DNA from: Echinococcus granulosus
Lineage: Eukaryota > Platyhelminthes > Cestoda > Cyclophyllidea > Taeniidae
Length of the DNA stretch: 64,000 bases
Assembly: GCF_000524195.1 (NCBI RefSeq)
Contig: NW_020170430.1
Span: 524,971-588,970 of the forward strand
Reading direction: 5' to 3'
Shown here: positions 25,433 through 35,921 of the stretch, in pieces
Position numbering within the stretch: the first letter of the stretch is position 1
How the letters are laid out: each line of letters opens with the position of its first letter
Translations under genes and position numbers: made by a program
The notes under the pieces: model-generated
What the model was told of the DNA's origin: nothing
Databases searched by the model: none
The model's input: only the letters and a program-made list of their open reading frames with translations

Positions 25433-26464
25433 TCAAGATTTAAGACTAGCAAGCATCTTGCGGAATTTTGCGAAGGAGTAGACAACAGATCGGGAAAGAC
25501 CTGCTGAGAACAGACCCAGCGCGGTTTGCCAGTAGCTGGATCGACGGACAATGGAAGCAGATGCATGCTGGAGTCGCATTCGCCTCTCCTTAGTGGTCAT
25601 TTCAGTCAATCGATGACGCGCTGATGCGCTGTCTTCGCATACAGCCAACTGACAGAGTGCTGAAGGTAGGCATTCAAGAAGCTGCCTGACAATCTGGCCC
25701 TCCCGTTGTGGGAAGATGCGGATGTCCGTCTTTAAGTCGCTTGGCAATTCAACGGTGAACAGGGATTGGAAAGGACTGGTGGTGAAGAGCGGTAGATAGA
25801 GCTCACGGAAACCGCGTCGACGAGGTTCACCTGTGATTAAACACTCAATCTTTCTCTTATCTTCACCAAAGTAGAGACGCCAATCACCACGATATGAGAT
25901 AGACGCAAGGGAGTGGTATAAGAAATCCTCGTTCAAGAGAGGTAGATCAAGTTGAAGTAGAGAAAATGCTAAGGCCGATCGGAGATTTGAGAGGAGAGAG
26001 GACCTCAGTTTTGGTGGAGGTTCGCATTGAGGTACAAAAACGACTGGTTTATGAAGGCGGCCCGCGATATACAGATCACACCAGGTGTTGAGGTCAGACA
26101 CGAGCGGCTCATAACCAACGACCCCATATTTTATAACTTGAGGAGGAAATTCATCAGTACAATCACGCCAGTTTACAAGAGGATTGTAGTAAACAGCAGG
26201 ATGAGGCCATTTGTTGACAGCACATTTAAGAAGGGCACCATCGCAAATTGAAGCCAGACCGCTGTAGTGATTGGGGTTAAGTTTCAAATTAGCAGTGTGC
26301 CACTTTAAGGGATCATCTACGACAAGGATGAAATCTAATTGAGACTTTGCAGCAGTGCGACCATGCTGGGGCACAGCAACGGAGCCATAACCAAAGGCTG
26401 ACACCAGACCGCAATTCTTGGGGAAAAGCCCATGGACAATGCTTTGCAGAAGTTTCGCAGTCAT
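25433..26464 (-). CDS. TAMM41: TAM41, mitochondrial CDP-diacylglycerol synthase
   Basis: A 343-residue intronless frame. TAM41 is a matrix-facing phosphatidate cytidylyltransferase that makes CDP-diacylglycerol for cardiolipin. The nucleotidyltransferase signature is visible: AFGYGSVAVPQ (residues 23-33), then LDFILVVDDPLKWH (43-56) with the paired acidic residues. NPNHYSGL, AVYYNPLV, IKYGVV and LYIAGRLHKPV follow, and SYRGDWRLYFGEDKRK occurs mid-protein. The C-terminus keeps the conserved RRSSYWQTALGLFSAGLSRS region. Length matches the family (about 320-350). The ATG is the expected start by distance to the GYGS motif. That ATG shares its A with the last base of the SDHAF1 stop (TAATG), so the two frames overlap by one base. 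Confidence 0.92.
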   Translation of the reverse strand: MTAKLLQSIVHGLFPKNCGLVSAFGYGSVAVPQHGRTAAKSQLDFILVVDDPLKWHTANLKLNPNHYSGLASICDGALLKCAVNKWPHPAVYYNPLVNWRDCTDEFPPQVIKYGVVGYEPLVSDLNTWCDLYIAGRLHKPVVFVPQCEPPPKLRSSLLSNLRSALAFSLLQLDLPLLNEDFLYHSLASISYRGDWRLYFGEDKRKIECLITGEPRRRGFRELYLPLFTTSPFQSLFTVELPSDLKTDIRIFPQREGQIVRQLLECLPSALCQLAVCEDSASARHRLTEMTTKERRMRLQHASASIVRRSSYWQTALGLFSAGLSRSVVYSFAKFRKMLASLKS

Positions 26465-26751
26465 TAATCTTGTTTATAAGGAGGAAAAGATACTGTTGTT
26501 ATAGATGCGATTCGACCTGCCTCAAGGTCTTCCAGAAGACGCCGGCCCTGTCTCACTAGAGTTTCGATTCGTACGAAGTGGGTCTTTTTAAGAACCACAG
26601 CGTTTTTGCGAAACTCGTCTCTTACTACCTGTCGAATTTGAGATTTTGACGATTCCTCAATTTTGGTTTTACTGCCGGGACGAAGAGCTGTCATATAATC
26701 CTTATAGAGCTTCAGAACCTGTCTTTGAAGTTGACTATATGGGCGAGACAT
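26464..26751 (-). CDS. SDHAF1: SDHAF1, complex II assembly factor (LYR family)
   Basis: A 95-residue frame. SDHAF1 is a mitochondrial matrix LYR protein that helps insert iron-sulfur clusters into succinate dehydrogenase subunit B. The start MSRPYSQLQRQVLKLYKDYM matches the family N-terminus; the tripeptide is LYK (residues 15-17), so the Arg of LYR is Lys here. The second conserved part is VRDEFRKNAVVLKKTHFVRI then LVRQGRRLLEDLE, as in other SDHAF1 proteins. A frame extension upstream to 26796 exists, but the conserved start is at 26751, two bases after a pyrimidine-rich acceptor (GTCTCCGTCTTCAG). The stop TAA overlaps the TAM41 start. Both products act in inner-membrane respiratory biogenesis. 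Confidence 0.92.
   Translation of the reverse strand: MSRPYSQLQRQVLKLYKDYMTALRPGSKTKIEESSKSQIRQVVRDEFRKNAVVLKKTHFVRIETLVRQGRRLLEDLEAGRIASITTVSFPPYKQD
26469..26492 (-). promoter_or_regulatory. possible internal splice acceptor before TAM41
   Basis: On the minus strand a pyrimidine run (ATCTTTTCCTCC) ends in AAACAAG, with the AG at 26470-26469, four bases before the TAM41 ATG and inside the last codons of SDHAF1. Flatworms add a spliced leader to some mRNAs at such sites, so this may be the trans-splice acceptor for a monocistronic TAM41 mRNA. Inference only. Confidence 0.35.
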
Positions 26752-26753
26752 GA

Positions 26754-26774
26754 CTGAAGACGGAGACAAGGACG
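26754..26774 (-). promoter_or_regulatory. 3' splice acceptor (cis or spliced-leader) before SDHAF1
   Basis: Minus-strand pyrimidine tract CGTCCTTGTCTCCGTCTTCAG ends with its AG at 26755-26754, leaving only TC before the SDHAF1 ATG. Such close spacing fits either a 5' UTR intron or a spliced-leader addition site. Confidence 0.45.
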
Positions 26775-26799
26775 GTTGATTAGTACCTACCAGCAAATC

Positions 26800-28196
26800 T
26801 GACAGGTAAAAAAAATACGCGCTGCAAGGGATGGCGATGTTTTAGAGTTAAAATAAATATCTTAAGGTAGATAACAACGTATATGTTAGACCACTTAAAG
26901 ACAGATAAATATAGCTAAAAGATATCCAAGAACTTTACATAAATGTACTTCACGTTACTTAAACGTAAAATTTTCACCTTATATTGCGCTAATAATCAAA
27001 TGAACTAGCCCGAAAATATGTGACGGATATATTCATTAAAATGAAATAAATCCAAGCACAACCAAGAGGGTTCTGCTACGTTCACAAAAAAAAGTCCCTA
27101 GCATCACAATTTCACAATAAAATGCACATGACAAAACATTCCAGCTTTATAAAAACAAATTGCATGTGGACGTGTAGAACTATCGTAAGACACTACCCTC
27201 GCATAAGTAAGAGGATTGAATCCACAAACCCAAGGGGTGGATATTGCTGGGAGAGCTAAGAACGATGCAAATACACAATAAAAAGGGCTCGACGACTGCC
27301 AATACCTACACTCTGAATCGCGCACATATTGAAGCTAATTCGAAGAAGACTCAACGAGACTTTTGGTCTGGCCAGCAAAAAGTGGATTTCAAAAAGTCTA
27401 GGTAAAATAAATCTTGCTTCTCTATTTAACGTAAACTTAGGGTTTTCCAGAATGATATAGCATTGTCAACAAATCACTAAAGCTTTCGTAATATCCCACC
27501 TACAAGCCATTGGCAACAATTTTGTAGGATGATCAATCTCTAGACAATTAAAATTTACTGCTGAACCCCATACCGGTAGTGATTTATTGCATCCGACTTT
27601 ACAAAACATGCACGATATCAAACTGATTAAAGGAAGGCAGCGAACCTTTTGTAATGCATATTATTACGTTATCTGGTTTCATGTTCAGGATACACCCAGT
27701 TTTCGAGTTATATTTGGTTTATTAACTTTTAAATGTGCTTGCTCGCTGATGTATGGGACGTACAGCAGCTGCCTTTTCGTCTTCTTGTTATGGTCGAGCG
27801 CTTTACAAGAGATTTTACTCGTTACCCACTAACTTCTACCAAGTCCACTTCATGGCACATTAACTTCGACGAACATGGCTCCCAGCCCATTTAACCTCCC
27901 GCGCAAATTCGGGTCTCCCAATTTCTGCACAGACTGTACCACACTGTCTGAAACATCAACAAAGCGGTGATGAATGAAAAGATGAACACACTTGAGACCA
28001 CGTCTCTGTGACATGTCATACCCGAAACACCCCACCAACAGCAAACACAGACCACTGCAAAATCAAACCTAATCACTCGGCATTACACTCGGTAAAAAAG
28101 AGGAGCACTTCTGGGGAGATGAAACCCACTCAGTAAAATGAGGAATGGTGGGTAAAATTATGACTATATTGGGATACTGTACAAAAACGCAAACCC
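26800..28196. other. intergenic, no gene seen
   Basis: AT-rich DNA between the SDHAF1 start and the end of CWC15. No open segment with protein-like features or splice structure was found. Confidence 0.3.
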
Positions 28197-29453
28197 CTAT
28201 TGGATGTACTTCCGCATGAACTTTTTGTGGAATTCGGATCGTAGGGTATCGTTAATGAATCCACGCTTCGAATGATCGACCTCGCCACGAGCACAATTCT
28301 TGAAGACGACATCATCATCCCAACGACGCTTAACTTTGAACTCTAAAAATGTTAATCGAAAAAGTGCCTAGACGATTCTAAAGGCAGTAAAACTATTGAA
28401 AGCATAAGCAAAAAAGAAAAAAGGCATTCTAAGCTGCCATCGATCATATGGAATAATGAATCTTCAGAGTGTTTAATTAAGATATTAAACGCCTCAATGA
28501 TAAGTTGACTTGCTGAATGCAGTATGAAGCAACCAGAGCTTAAAGTCCAATGTACCCGAGGAATTATTATTATTGAGCAAAGGATTGCCCTTGAGAATAT
28601 TCTCCATCCGAATGGTCTCCTCTGCAGCTTTCTTTTCTGCTGCCGCTAGAACAGCCTCCTCTGCACGTTCCCGCTTTATCTTAGCCAATTCGGCAAGAAG
28701 AGCTTCCTCGTCTTCTTCGTTGCTCTCATCATCATCATCATCATCATCGTCACCGGAACTTGAGCTAGGATTATTGTTAGGTACCTTGAGTTCCTCTTCA
28801 GTATAGTCTTCTTCCCACGGGTCATCAGCATCAAGATTGGCTGTTGGAACGGAAGCTGCAGTCGCTGTCAAAACTGGCTGCTTCGGTCGTTTCGATGAAC
28901 CAGTATTACGATCCTGATCCGAGATAGCCGGTCTTTTTTCACCCGAATGTGATAGAGGGACGTGATTTGGTCCTAAAATGATGCCCAGCAAAGCTGACTA
29001 ACACTAAAAGGAAATCCACCATCTTTCACTAGTTTCACACTAACACTTGTGTCCTGCTTTATTCAAATGGAAAAAAGAGGCAGTCGAGCCACTAAAACAC
29101 CTGACAAAGACCTTTGAGGAATAAAATAACTAGATAAATGTCGCTTGCAAAAATCACCCCAAAATATCCTCAAAAAACAGGTCAATCCGCATCTGAGATG
29201 CACAAAACTCATAAAAATAACCTTTTTTTGACTTTTCAAGGGCTGCTTGTCTTTCCTTTTCTTCAAGCTCCTTTTTAAAATCTTTCCCCTGAAGGTCCTC
29301 CGGTCTTCCCTGACCTTCCTGACGATACTTGAGCTTCGTGTGGGAAGGGAGATCACGGACAGAGTATTGCTTTGATAAAGCGCTCAAGTCACCCTCCCAT
29401 TTGCCTTTTCCACCCTTCGCTGTACTCCATGTAGGCCTACCAGCTGTAGTCAT
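28197..29453 (-). CDS. CWC15: CWC15, spliceosome-associated protein
   Basis: Three exons, 29453-29222, 28972-28556 and 28342-28197, give 264 residues. CWC15/AD002 belongs to the Prp19/CDC5L-associated part of the active spliceosome. The start MTTAGRPTW plus [19 protein letters not shown] is highly conserved; a preceding in-frame GTG is ignored. Exon 2 holds ANLDADDPW, a long Asp/Glu run (coded by an ATC/GTC microsatellite near 28731-28750), [17 protein letters not shown] and [14 protein letters not shown]. Exon 3 supplies the hallmark C-terminus [19 protein letters not shown] and [16 protein letters not shown]. Introns are 249 and 213 bases; the first uses a weak GTTATT donor but the junction is forced by homology. 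Slightly longer than the vertebrate protein because of the acidic and Asn-rich segments. Confidence 0.93.
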
Positions 29454-30162
29454 CACTACAAAAGCTATGCGCCCAAAGGCGAATCATATAAACAAGGGAT
29501 CAAGTCAGTTTCGGTATGTGAAATAAAAAACAAAATTATGCCTAAAACGTAAAACAACAAATATTTATTGGCATATAAGCAACCCGCACCCAAATAAGTT
29601 CTCAAAACGATTTGCTTTAAAACCTCAAGTGTCGGAATTTTTGCCTCTAGAGCCACAATGACACACATACCCGTCACTTAACGCATCATGAACTAAAAGA
29701 CCACTGTTGAAAAACCTTTATTACAGTTGCTTTAAAAGGGTGGCTGCCTACGACTACGACAAAAACAAGTAAGGACATAATAGAAGGGCGGAATATGTAT
29801 TTTTGGAGTAGAGTGATGTTTGGGCCCAATAGCATGGCCTTGAAGCCAAAAGTTAAAACAAAGAAAAAGGTCAAGCACGCAAGTGTATTATTAGGAAAGA
29901 CATAATTTTTAAAACAACGGAATCACTCTGCACATTCCCTTCATTTTGATTGACCGATTCTGAGTCTTATTTCGGCAATCATCCTTGTTAGTCGTCACAA
30001 TAAAATTGATAATGTGCAACAAACATCCCCCAGCTAATCGCCTTATTTGTCGAATTTGCGAGCAGTTGCGTAGACAATTAAAGGCAACATCACCAAGCAT
30101 TCTAGGCTACCCGACATAATATTCTACCTTTATTTGGGAGGACTGGCTACTTTACGTTCGAT
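29454..30162. other. intergenic, no gene seen
   Basis: AT-rich DNA upstream of CWC15 up to repeat copy d. No convincing exon. It probably contains the CWC15 promoter. Confidence 0.3.
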
Positions 30163-30166
30163 CTAG

Positions 30167-30369
30167 TGTAATACGATAGTGGTTTATCCCTCGGTTCTGG
30201 TGAGGCGCCTCTTTTGTGCTTCGAATTAGNNNNNNNNNNNNNNNNNNNNNNNNNNNNNNNNNNNNNNNNNNNNNNNNNNNNNNNNNNNNNNNNNNNNNNN
30301 NNNNNNNNNNNNNNNNNNNNNNNNNNNNNTGTGTCTTCTTTCGTCTTCAGGGAGTCCCGGGACGCTACA
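30167..30369 (+). mobile_element. solo-LTR/TRIM-like repeat, copy d, interrupted by the assembly gap
   Basis: The left 63 bases (TGTAATACGATAGTGG onward) and the right 40 bases (ending GGGACGCTACA) match the family. Between them lies a run of 100 N (30230-30329). The outer flanks carry an exact 4-bp duplication CTAG (30163-30166 and 30370-30373). Other copies have about 95 bases in the gap position, but a 100-N run usually means unknown length. Confidence 0.75.
30230..30329. other. assembly gap, 100 N
   Basis: Exactly 100 undefined bases inside repeat copy d. This is the only gap in the window. Confidence 0.99.
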
Positions 30370-30944
30370 CTAGGGCTTCATTTTATGCAGTGCCTGAATC
30401 AAGGGTTAAAGATTACTTAAACTATTATACTTGGATTACTATAGCTGTGCATTCCTGTAATACGAATGCCTCAGAGTAAATGAGACGTTGTCAGCATAGC
30501 CTGTGGTTCATGCTGCAGCGATTCGATAAGACCTGCAGAAACTAGCGTGTTTACACTGTTACACGAGTGGCTAAGGTAAATCTATAGGGAGCATATGTAG
30601 TATATGTAAGTTATCGTCATTTTTTATTTGTTATCTTGTTTTTTCCTTGTGCTGTTTTTGGGTACTTTTTAAATGTTGCCAGTAACTTGACCAACTTTGA
30701 GCTCATAAAAGCCAAATAAACTCACTTTGGTCAAAAATAATTTTTGACTGGTACTTACACGACAGTTTAGTTCTCTGCCCTAAAGTCACAAACAAATGTG
30801 GTATTTTATCTGCTACAAATAATTTTTTAAATTACTATTTCTATTTTTCTTTTGTTACCATATTTTTGTTTTGCTATGCTATTTAGTTGGCTTTGCGGGA
30901 TCTCATCATACGTCAATTCTGCCTAGTGTCATTTCGCGGACGTA

Positions 30945-31428
30945 ATGAGTGAGGATGTTGCTTCTGTTTTAGCGGAAGTCGGTGACTTCCAAAAAGATAA
31001 ACTTAAACATGTTGATCCAACTGTCAAAAATGTCTTGCCTACCGCTGATGGTAAAGGGCGTTCCCTTTGATTCTTTGTAGATGTTAAGCACGAAAAGAAT
31101 GAGACCCAGCTTATGCATGATATTGAGCAGGGTACTCATTTAAAGAAGGTTACAACAGTTGAGAAAAATCCTTTGCCAACGAAGGAGGGTAAGTTGGGGC
31201 AATGTATTTGCTAACATTGTCTTTATAACTCCTCCTCCACTTCTTGCAGCTTTTTGATAATTCTGACATGACTCATCTGTCATGTACCAGTCTTTTGCTG
31301 TGCTTTTTCTTATTATTTGACACGATTGTTGTTTGTCGTCTCTTCACTTACGTTATTATTTGTCCCCCTTGACAATTGACTACTTCTTCACTTCAGATAT
31401 TGAAAGGGAGAAGAAAGAACAAAAGTGA
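30945..31428 (+). CDS. two-repeat beta-thymosin, actin-monomer binding
   Basis: Three exons, 30945-31050, 31081-31188 and 31397-31428, give 81 residues. Beta-thymosin/WH2 repeats bind G-actin in the cytoplasm. Repeat 1: SVLAEVGDFQKDKLKHVDPT then NVLPTADD; repeat 2: MHDIEQGTHLKKVTTVEKN then PLPTKED; tail IEREKKEQK. The LKKTET-type actin motif is LKHVDP in repeat 1 and LKKVTT in repeat 2. Intron 1 is only 30 bases (31051-31080), intron 2 is 208. Both introns interrupt the Asp codon that ends the LPT(A/K)(D/E)D block in phase 1, so each repeat is carried on its own exon. An ATTAAA at 31455-31460 is a likely polyadenylation signal. Vertebrate thymosins have one repeat; multi-repeat forms occur in invertebrates. 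Confidence 0.9.
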
Positions 31429-31454
31429 ATTTTGCGAATTTCGATAAGACTTTA

Positions 31455-31460
31455 ATTAAA
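31455..31460 (+). terminator. ATTAAA polyadenylation signal of the thymosin gene
   Basis: ATTAAA variant signal 27 bases after the thymosin stop codon, inside TTTAATTAAAC. Confidence 0.4.
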
Positions 31461-34400
31461 CTTCCTTTCGATAATGTAACGATTTTATTAATCACAAATT
31501 TTTGTCACTTTTTGTGTTTTGATTTGTTTGAACAAAAAGTTGCTAAATTGCGCCTCGGTAGTGTTGATCTATTTCATTGGGACGTTCTGAGGCTATTGAT
31601 TATCTCGCTAGCTCTTTCGTGTGTATTGTGCTCCTTTCCTTCTGTTACTAGCGTGTTCTCCTACCACACGTTTTTGTTGGCGATTCTTAGTCTTGTAGAC
31701 CTCGGAGTGGTATCGAAGATCCCTTGTGTTTTCGTACCGCGCTTTACCCACTTCTTGCCGTTGTGGTCTCACTGCATGTCGGTTGCCGATGTGCATTGTT
31801 CGGTACTCTACTTCTTGGTTTTGCAGTGCTGAACTTATCCTTATGCATCTAGGGGATCTCTGCATCTATTTTGACGGTTTTGGTTATTACTTGTGACACC
31901 TGGGCAGGTGAGGTTGTTGATTCGTTCCCCTTTTATGACTTGGAATGGTTTCTTGTGTGGTTTTGTTGGTGTGAATAACTAAGCCAAAGTAAAGATATCG
32001 GTGTCATGCTGTTCTATTACTAAAGCCACCAGTGATTCTGAGCCGATTGCCTTCGGGGTGCGAGGCTCCGACGGGTCACGAGAGTTCTCATGGTACGAGC
32101 CCGGTTCGTGCCACAACACGAGTCAACGCAAATGACAAAAGTCAGTTAGGTGTGTTTGGAAGTCTACAAAGATTGCCAGGTTGGGTCACGATCGTACCGC
32201 ACTAGGTGTTTTTCCGTCTGGTGACGTTTGCACCACTCATAGTATGCGCGGTGGCGCAGGTGTTTTCCGGAATTTGTATTTCTTATCGGTTGTTAGTTTT
32301 ATTGTGTTGGCTCACTGTTGACAGCCCTTAGCGCTGATCTGAGATCTACCTCATAAGACGACAGCGGGAACCATTGTAGTTGATCAAAATGGGCTTTGTT
32401 CTGTCGATCATGTCTTGCACTTTCAGGGCTTGTATGACTTCTATCTGCCTTTAATGGGCTTAAGTTTTATTTCCCCGGAATTATCAGCCGCATTGTGGTA
32501 CGGCGGTTCGACTCCGATAGGAAGATGCGTTTTTAAACCTAGGAATTAGCGTTTGTTGCCACTTGTGAATACTTTGGCTTACGAAATTCTCCAAGTCGTT
32601 TGGGGGGTGTTTTGTTACGGTGTGGATTTCCCAATAAATGTATTGAAAACCATGTAATCAACACTTCGCGGAATTAGCCATCTGTTGTATGTTGTAAACG
32701 GGATACTATTTAGCCATCTTGCTCAAGTTTTTGGACGATGTAGGGGCGATGGTACTTATGAATGCTGCTGAGTCCTGGTCAGCTGTGAGAGGCTCGACCG
32801 CGGTGGATTTCGGTTATGTACGACATCTCAAATAACTGCGCCCCTCGATTTATTTTGCAAATGGGTTGAGCATAGTAAACTACAAGTAATAGTGAGGCGT
32901 TTGGTTTAGCAAAAGAGGGACTAGATTACGCACCAAAGCTAACGTCTGTTAGTGCTGTTATCTAGGCTGTTGCGCTGATTACTTTCTTCCATATCACATA
33001 TCACACCAGTTGTGAAGTAGTTATTATTGAAAAATACATACCTTCTAGCTCGCTTTCACGTGAGATCGAGTGGAACAATTAGGCAAAACCTTGATATAAG
33101 TATCTCGAGCTGGGAATTGCTACGTAGTAGGGAATTCACGTTAACGCTAATTACTGGTGGGACTAATTACTGTGTGCGTACAGTCGGAGCCGACAGCGTA
33201 TGACAATCGACGCATTTTGGGAGCAATCGGAGGTTGGTACTTAAATTACGCAAATACGCTACCATGGAAGTTCAGTAGTTAGCCTGGCTTTAACCATGGG
33301 GACTGCACATTCGCGTAACTTTCTTTTGCCTTCACAACAAATCATTCAGTTTTTATGCCTAATTTGCATTCATCTACATAACCTTAGTAATGCAAAATGC
33401 GAACCAATGTTGACTATTGGAATTAATCTATTCACTGCATTATCATCAAAGTTGGCGTTTACGCCTCTTTGTTATTACTCAACTTATGTAGGGAATCCTT
33501 AGTGGAATCGGTGTAACAGGTTTAGCATTTCTCTCTCCCATCTCTGCTTTTATGCCATTGGAACGAGCAGATGGATTAGAGGATGCCATTTTGATTTGGT
33601 AATCGTTGTAAGTGTGCATGGGAGATCAAGATGATAGGTGGTCAGAGGTCGTTCCCTCCTCAAGGGTCAATGCCGTCCACTTAGTCACGGAAGTGGTGTA
33701 TGATGACCGCTTCTCACTCAAATAAACACGTATTTAACGGATCCCCGGACTTGAATGTGGTTTCGGCCACCTGAGGTTCAGAAATCACATTGTAGTGTCT
33801 TACACCATCGAACTCAACACTGCTTTGCGTGCGCGAAGGCCATCTTGTCCTAGTTCCAAATTCACACCAATATGCATGCAACTGAAGCTACTACAGTTTG
33901 CTACAAGTTGGTCTAACCGCTTTACTATTCACGCCAGCTAATTAAAGTGAGTATCGGCACCTGCATTTCCTATTGTCAACTTCAGGAATGTTTGCACTTT
34001 TAGATCATCGCGACATTTACCAAATGAGTGAGTTTTTAAGCGCACTTGTATCGGCAGAAGAACATGCCATCACCCCTCGTCCCTTTGTGAACTTTCCTCT
34101 AATGCACGAAACTCATCGTTCATCTCTAAAAGTAGTATGACCTCATATTTTTAATGAGTCTCTTTAGGTTTTGCGCAAAAGGGGTAATTTGTGGTTAGCT
34201 GAATCTACTTGACGGAGTGAAAACGCATACTGTTTGACGCCGTTCAAAAGCAAGAGCTGGCAGTGGAAACTGTACATTCTGTCTTCCATTGGAAGGCATG
34301 GGTAGCAAGCAAGGTGTGCCCTCTTCAGTTGTTGACAGGGCTGTGAGAGCTCACGCTCATCTGATAACACTGCGTCGTGAGTGCAACCCGTGGAACGGTT

Positions 34401-35156
34401 GAAGCAGCACGATCGCTTAGGAGGATAGTCAGTCTTCAATGAATCAATGCCTTTACAGTTTTTCATCCTAAAGCACGACCAAAGAAGAGTACTTACTGGT
34501 CTACCATTGTAAACTGGGTATTCTTCTCAATGTTTACACACTGTCAGGTATTTGAATATATGATATTTCTTATTTAATCCGATTTTTGAACCTGCTGGGT
34601 GGTTTTCAACCATTACTACGAGAGTTTCAGAACTGGTTGTCATCACGCTAAAGGGATTATGTTCCTTGGGTAAAGAATGGCAAGATAGCAGTATGCCCCA
34701 CGAAGTTCTTACTTCTTCTACAGGTCATGGGCCTCTCCGGGATCACTAACCCCAAAAGTCAACGGTCTTGAACGGAGTTGGACGTGTGCATACACGATTA
34801 TGCCTCCCAAGGTGGTGGTAAAAGTGCATACCCAAATGGCTCTTGTTGTCATGACAATAATGTCACGTGAAAACAGCTTTTTGCCACAGGAGATTGACAA
34901 TTAATTTTGTTTGACGTCTAGTAACGTTTTGGACCAAGTAGAGTTTGCTGAAGTGTGCTTCGAGGTTGGTGAGATAGTTAACAGGCCTAGAATGCCACTT
35001 GGGGCGCGTTTCATTGCAAACGTGAGAGTGAGGAGATTGATAACAAAGCTGGAGAGTTAATGTTTTTAACAGAGTATGGGTTAGTTAACAAATGATCTGT
35101 CTACAGGTTGACTGCTGAATATTGGCCATCTTCTGAAAGTACTCCCGAGGGAGTAC
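31461..35156. other. intergenic, no recognisable gene
   Basis: About 3.7 kb. A 135-codon plus-strand frame (31425-31832) overlaps the thymosin 3' end but shows no domain and is treated as chance. A tRNA B-box-like string near 32505 lacks a matching A box and cloverleaf. Nothing else could be supported. Confidence 0.3.
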
Positions 35157-35315
35157 TCTGGCGTCTAGAGACTACCATGAAGACAAAAGGCGTGCAGGTA
35201 GGCTGAGGGACTATTGGCATGGGCCACAGGTAGCCCCACTTATAGAAAGCACAATGGTGGAGACACAAAGCGGTCCCCTCACCAGAACCATGAGTTAAAA
35301 AACCAACGTATTACA
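35157..35315 (-). mobile_element. solo-LTR/TRIM-like repeat, copy e (diverged)
   Basis: 159-bp minus-strand copy with internal loss. It keeps the GACTATTGGCATGGGCC block, the CCCCTCACCAGAACCATGAG block and the terminal ACGTATTACA. Flanks GTAC (35153-35156) and ATAC (35316-35319) differ by one base and may be a decayed target duplication. Confidence 0.6.
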
Positions 35316-35677
35316 ATACTATGTACTCATAAACAATGTGCGTTTATACTGGGAAATAATGGGACCGAAAGTTTGACCTTGTCAGCTAACTCCCATTAAC
35401 TAGCTTTTTTAAACTGATAATAGTCTTTGCATGATGGCAATTGGGAATATTTCGGTGGTTTTAGAGTTGTCACCTTTAACTATTGCGATTGAAACGGCAA
35501 CAGGTTAGAAGAATGAGGAAAGAAAAATGGTGAGATTTTACAGCGTGTTCCAATAAATGCCTTTTCAATTTTTCCCTCTTTATTAAACTTATTTTCTTCC
35601 CCAATTTTCAAACACCAAGAGTTTTATACAGATTATGTCTAAACCAATGTACCAATTTTCCTTCATTTTGAATATAG

Positions 35678-35916
35678 AATTCCTCCTGCTCGACTAAAGC
35701 AAGTTTATCTGCCACGAACATTAGCTGTTCGGCTCCAGGACACTCTTCAAAGCATTCTCCTCAACGTCTCAGAATATTCTGGTCCAAATTTACCATATGA
35801 TTTGCTCACGAAATGTGCTCATCAACCGAATCACGGTAAAATTAATCCATTACATCACAAACTAGTTATTTCTTCTGCTCTCTGATATAGTCTATCGGCT
35901 CTACTCTGCAACCTGA
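35678..35916 (+). CDS. possible 3' part of an unrecognised gene
   Basis: Acceptor CATTTTGAATATAG precedes a 158-base open segment (35678-35835) ending at GTAAAATT. A 55-base intron with a good acceptor (CTCTGATATAG) leads to 35891-35916, which finishes with TGA, and AATAAA starts on the stop itself (35916-35921). Product fragments: IPPARLKQVYLPRTLAVRLQ and NLPYDLLTKCAHQP, then VYRLYSAT. Composition is protein-like, with amphipathic helices. The preceding exon was not found and the family is not recognised. Confidence 0.4.
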
Positions 35917-35921
35917 ATAAA

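Noticed and set aside
31425..31832. 135-codon hydrophobic frame after the thymosin gene.
   Set aside because: It overlaps the end of thymosin, has T-rich composition, and shows no domain or splice sites; chance is the simplest reading.
32505..32515. tRNA B-box-like GGTTCGACTCC.
   Set aside because: No A box at the right distance, the T-stem has only three good pairs, and no acceptor stem could be drawn.
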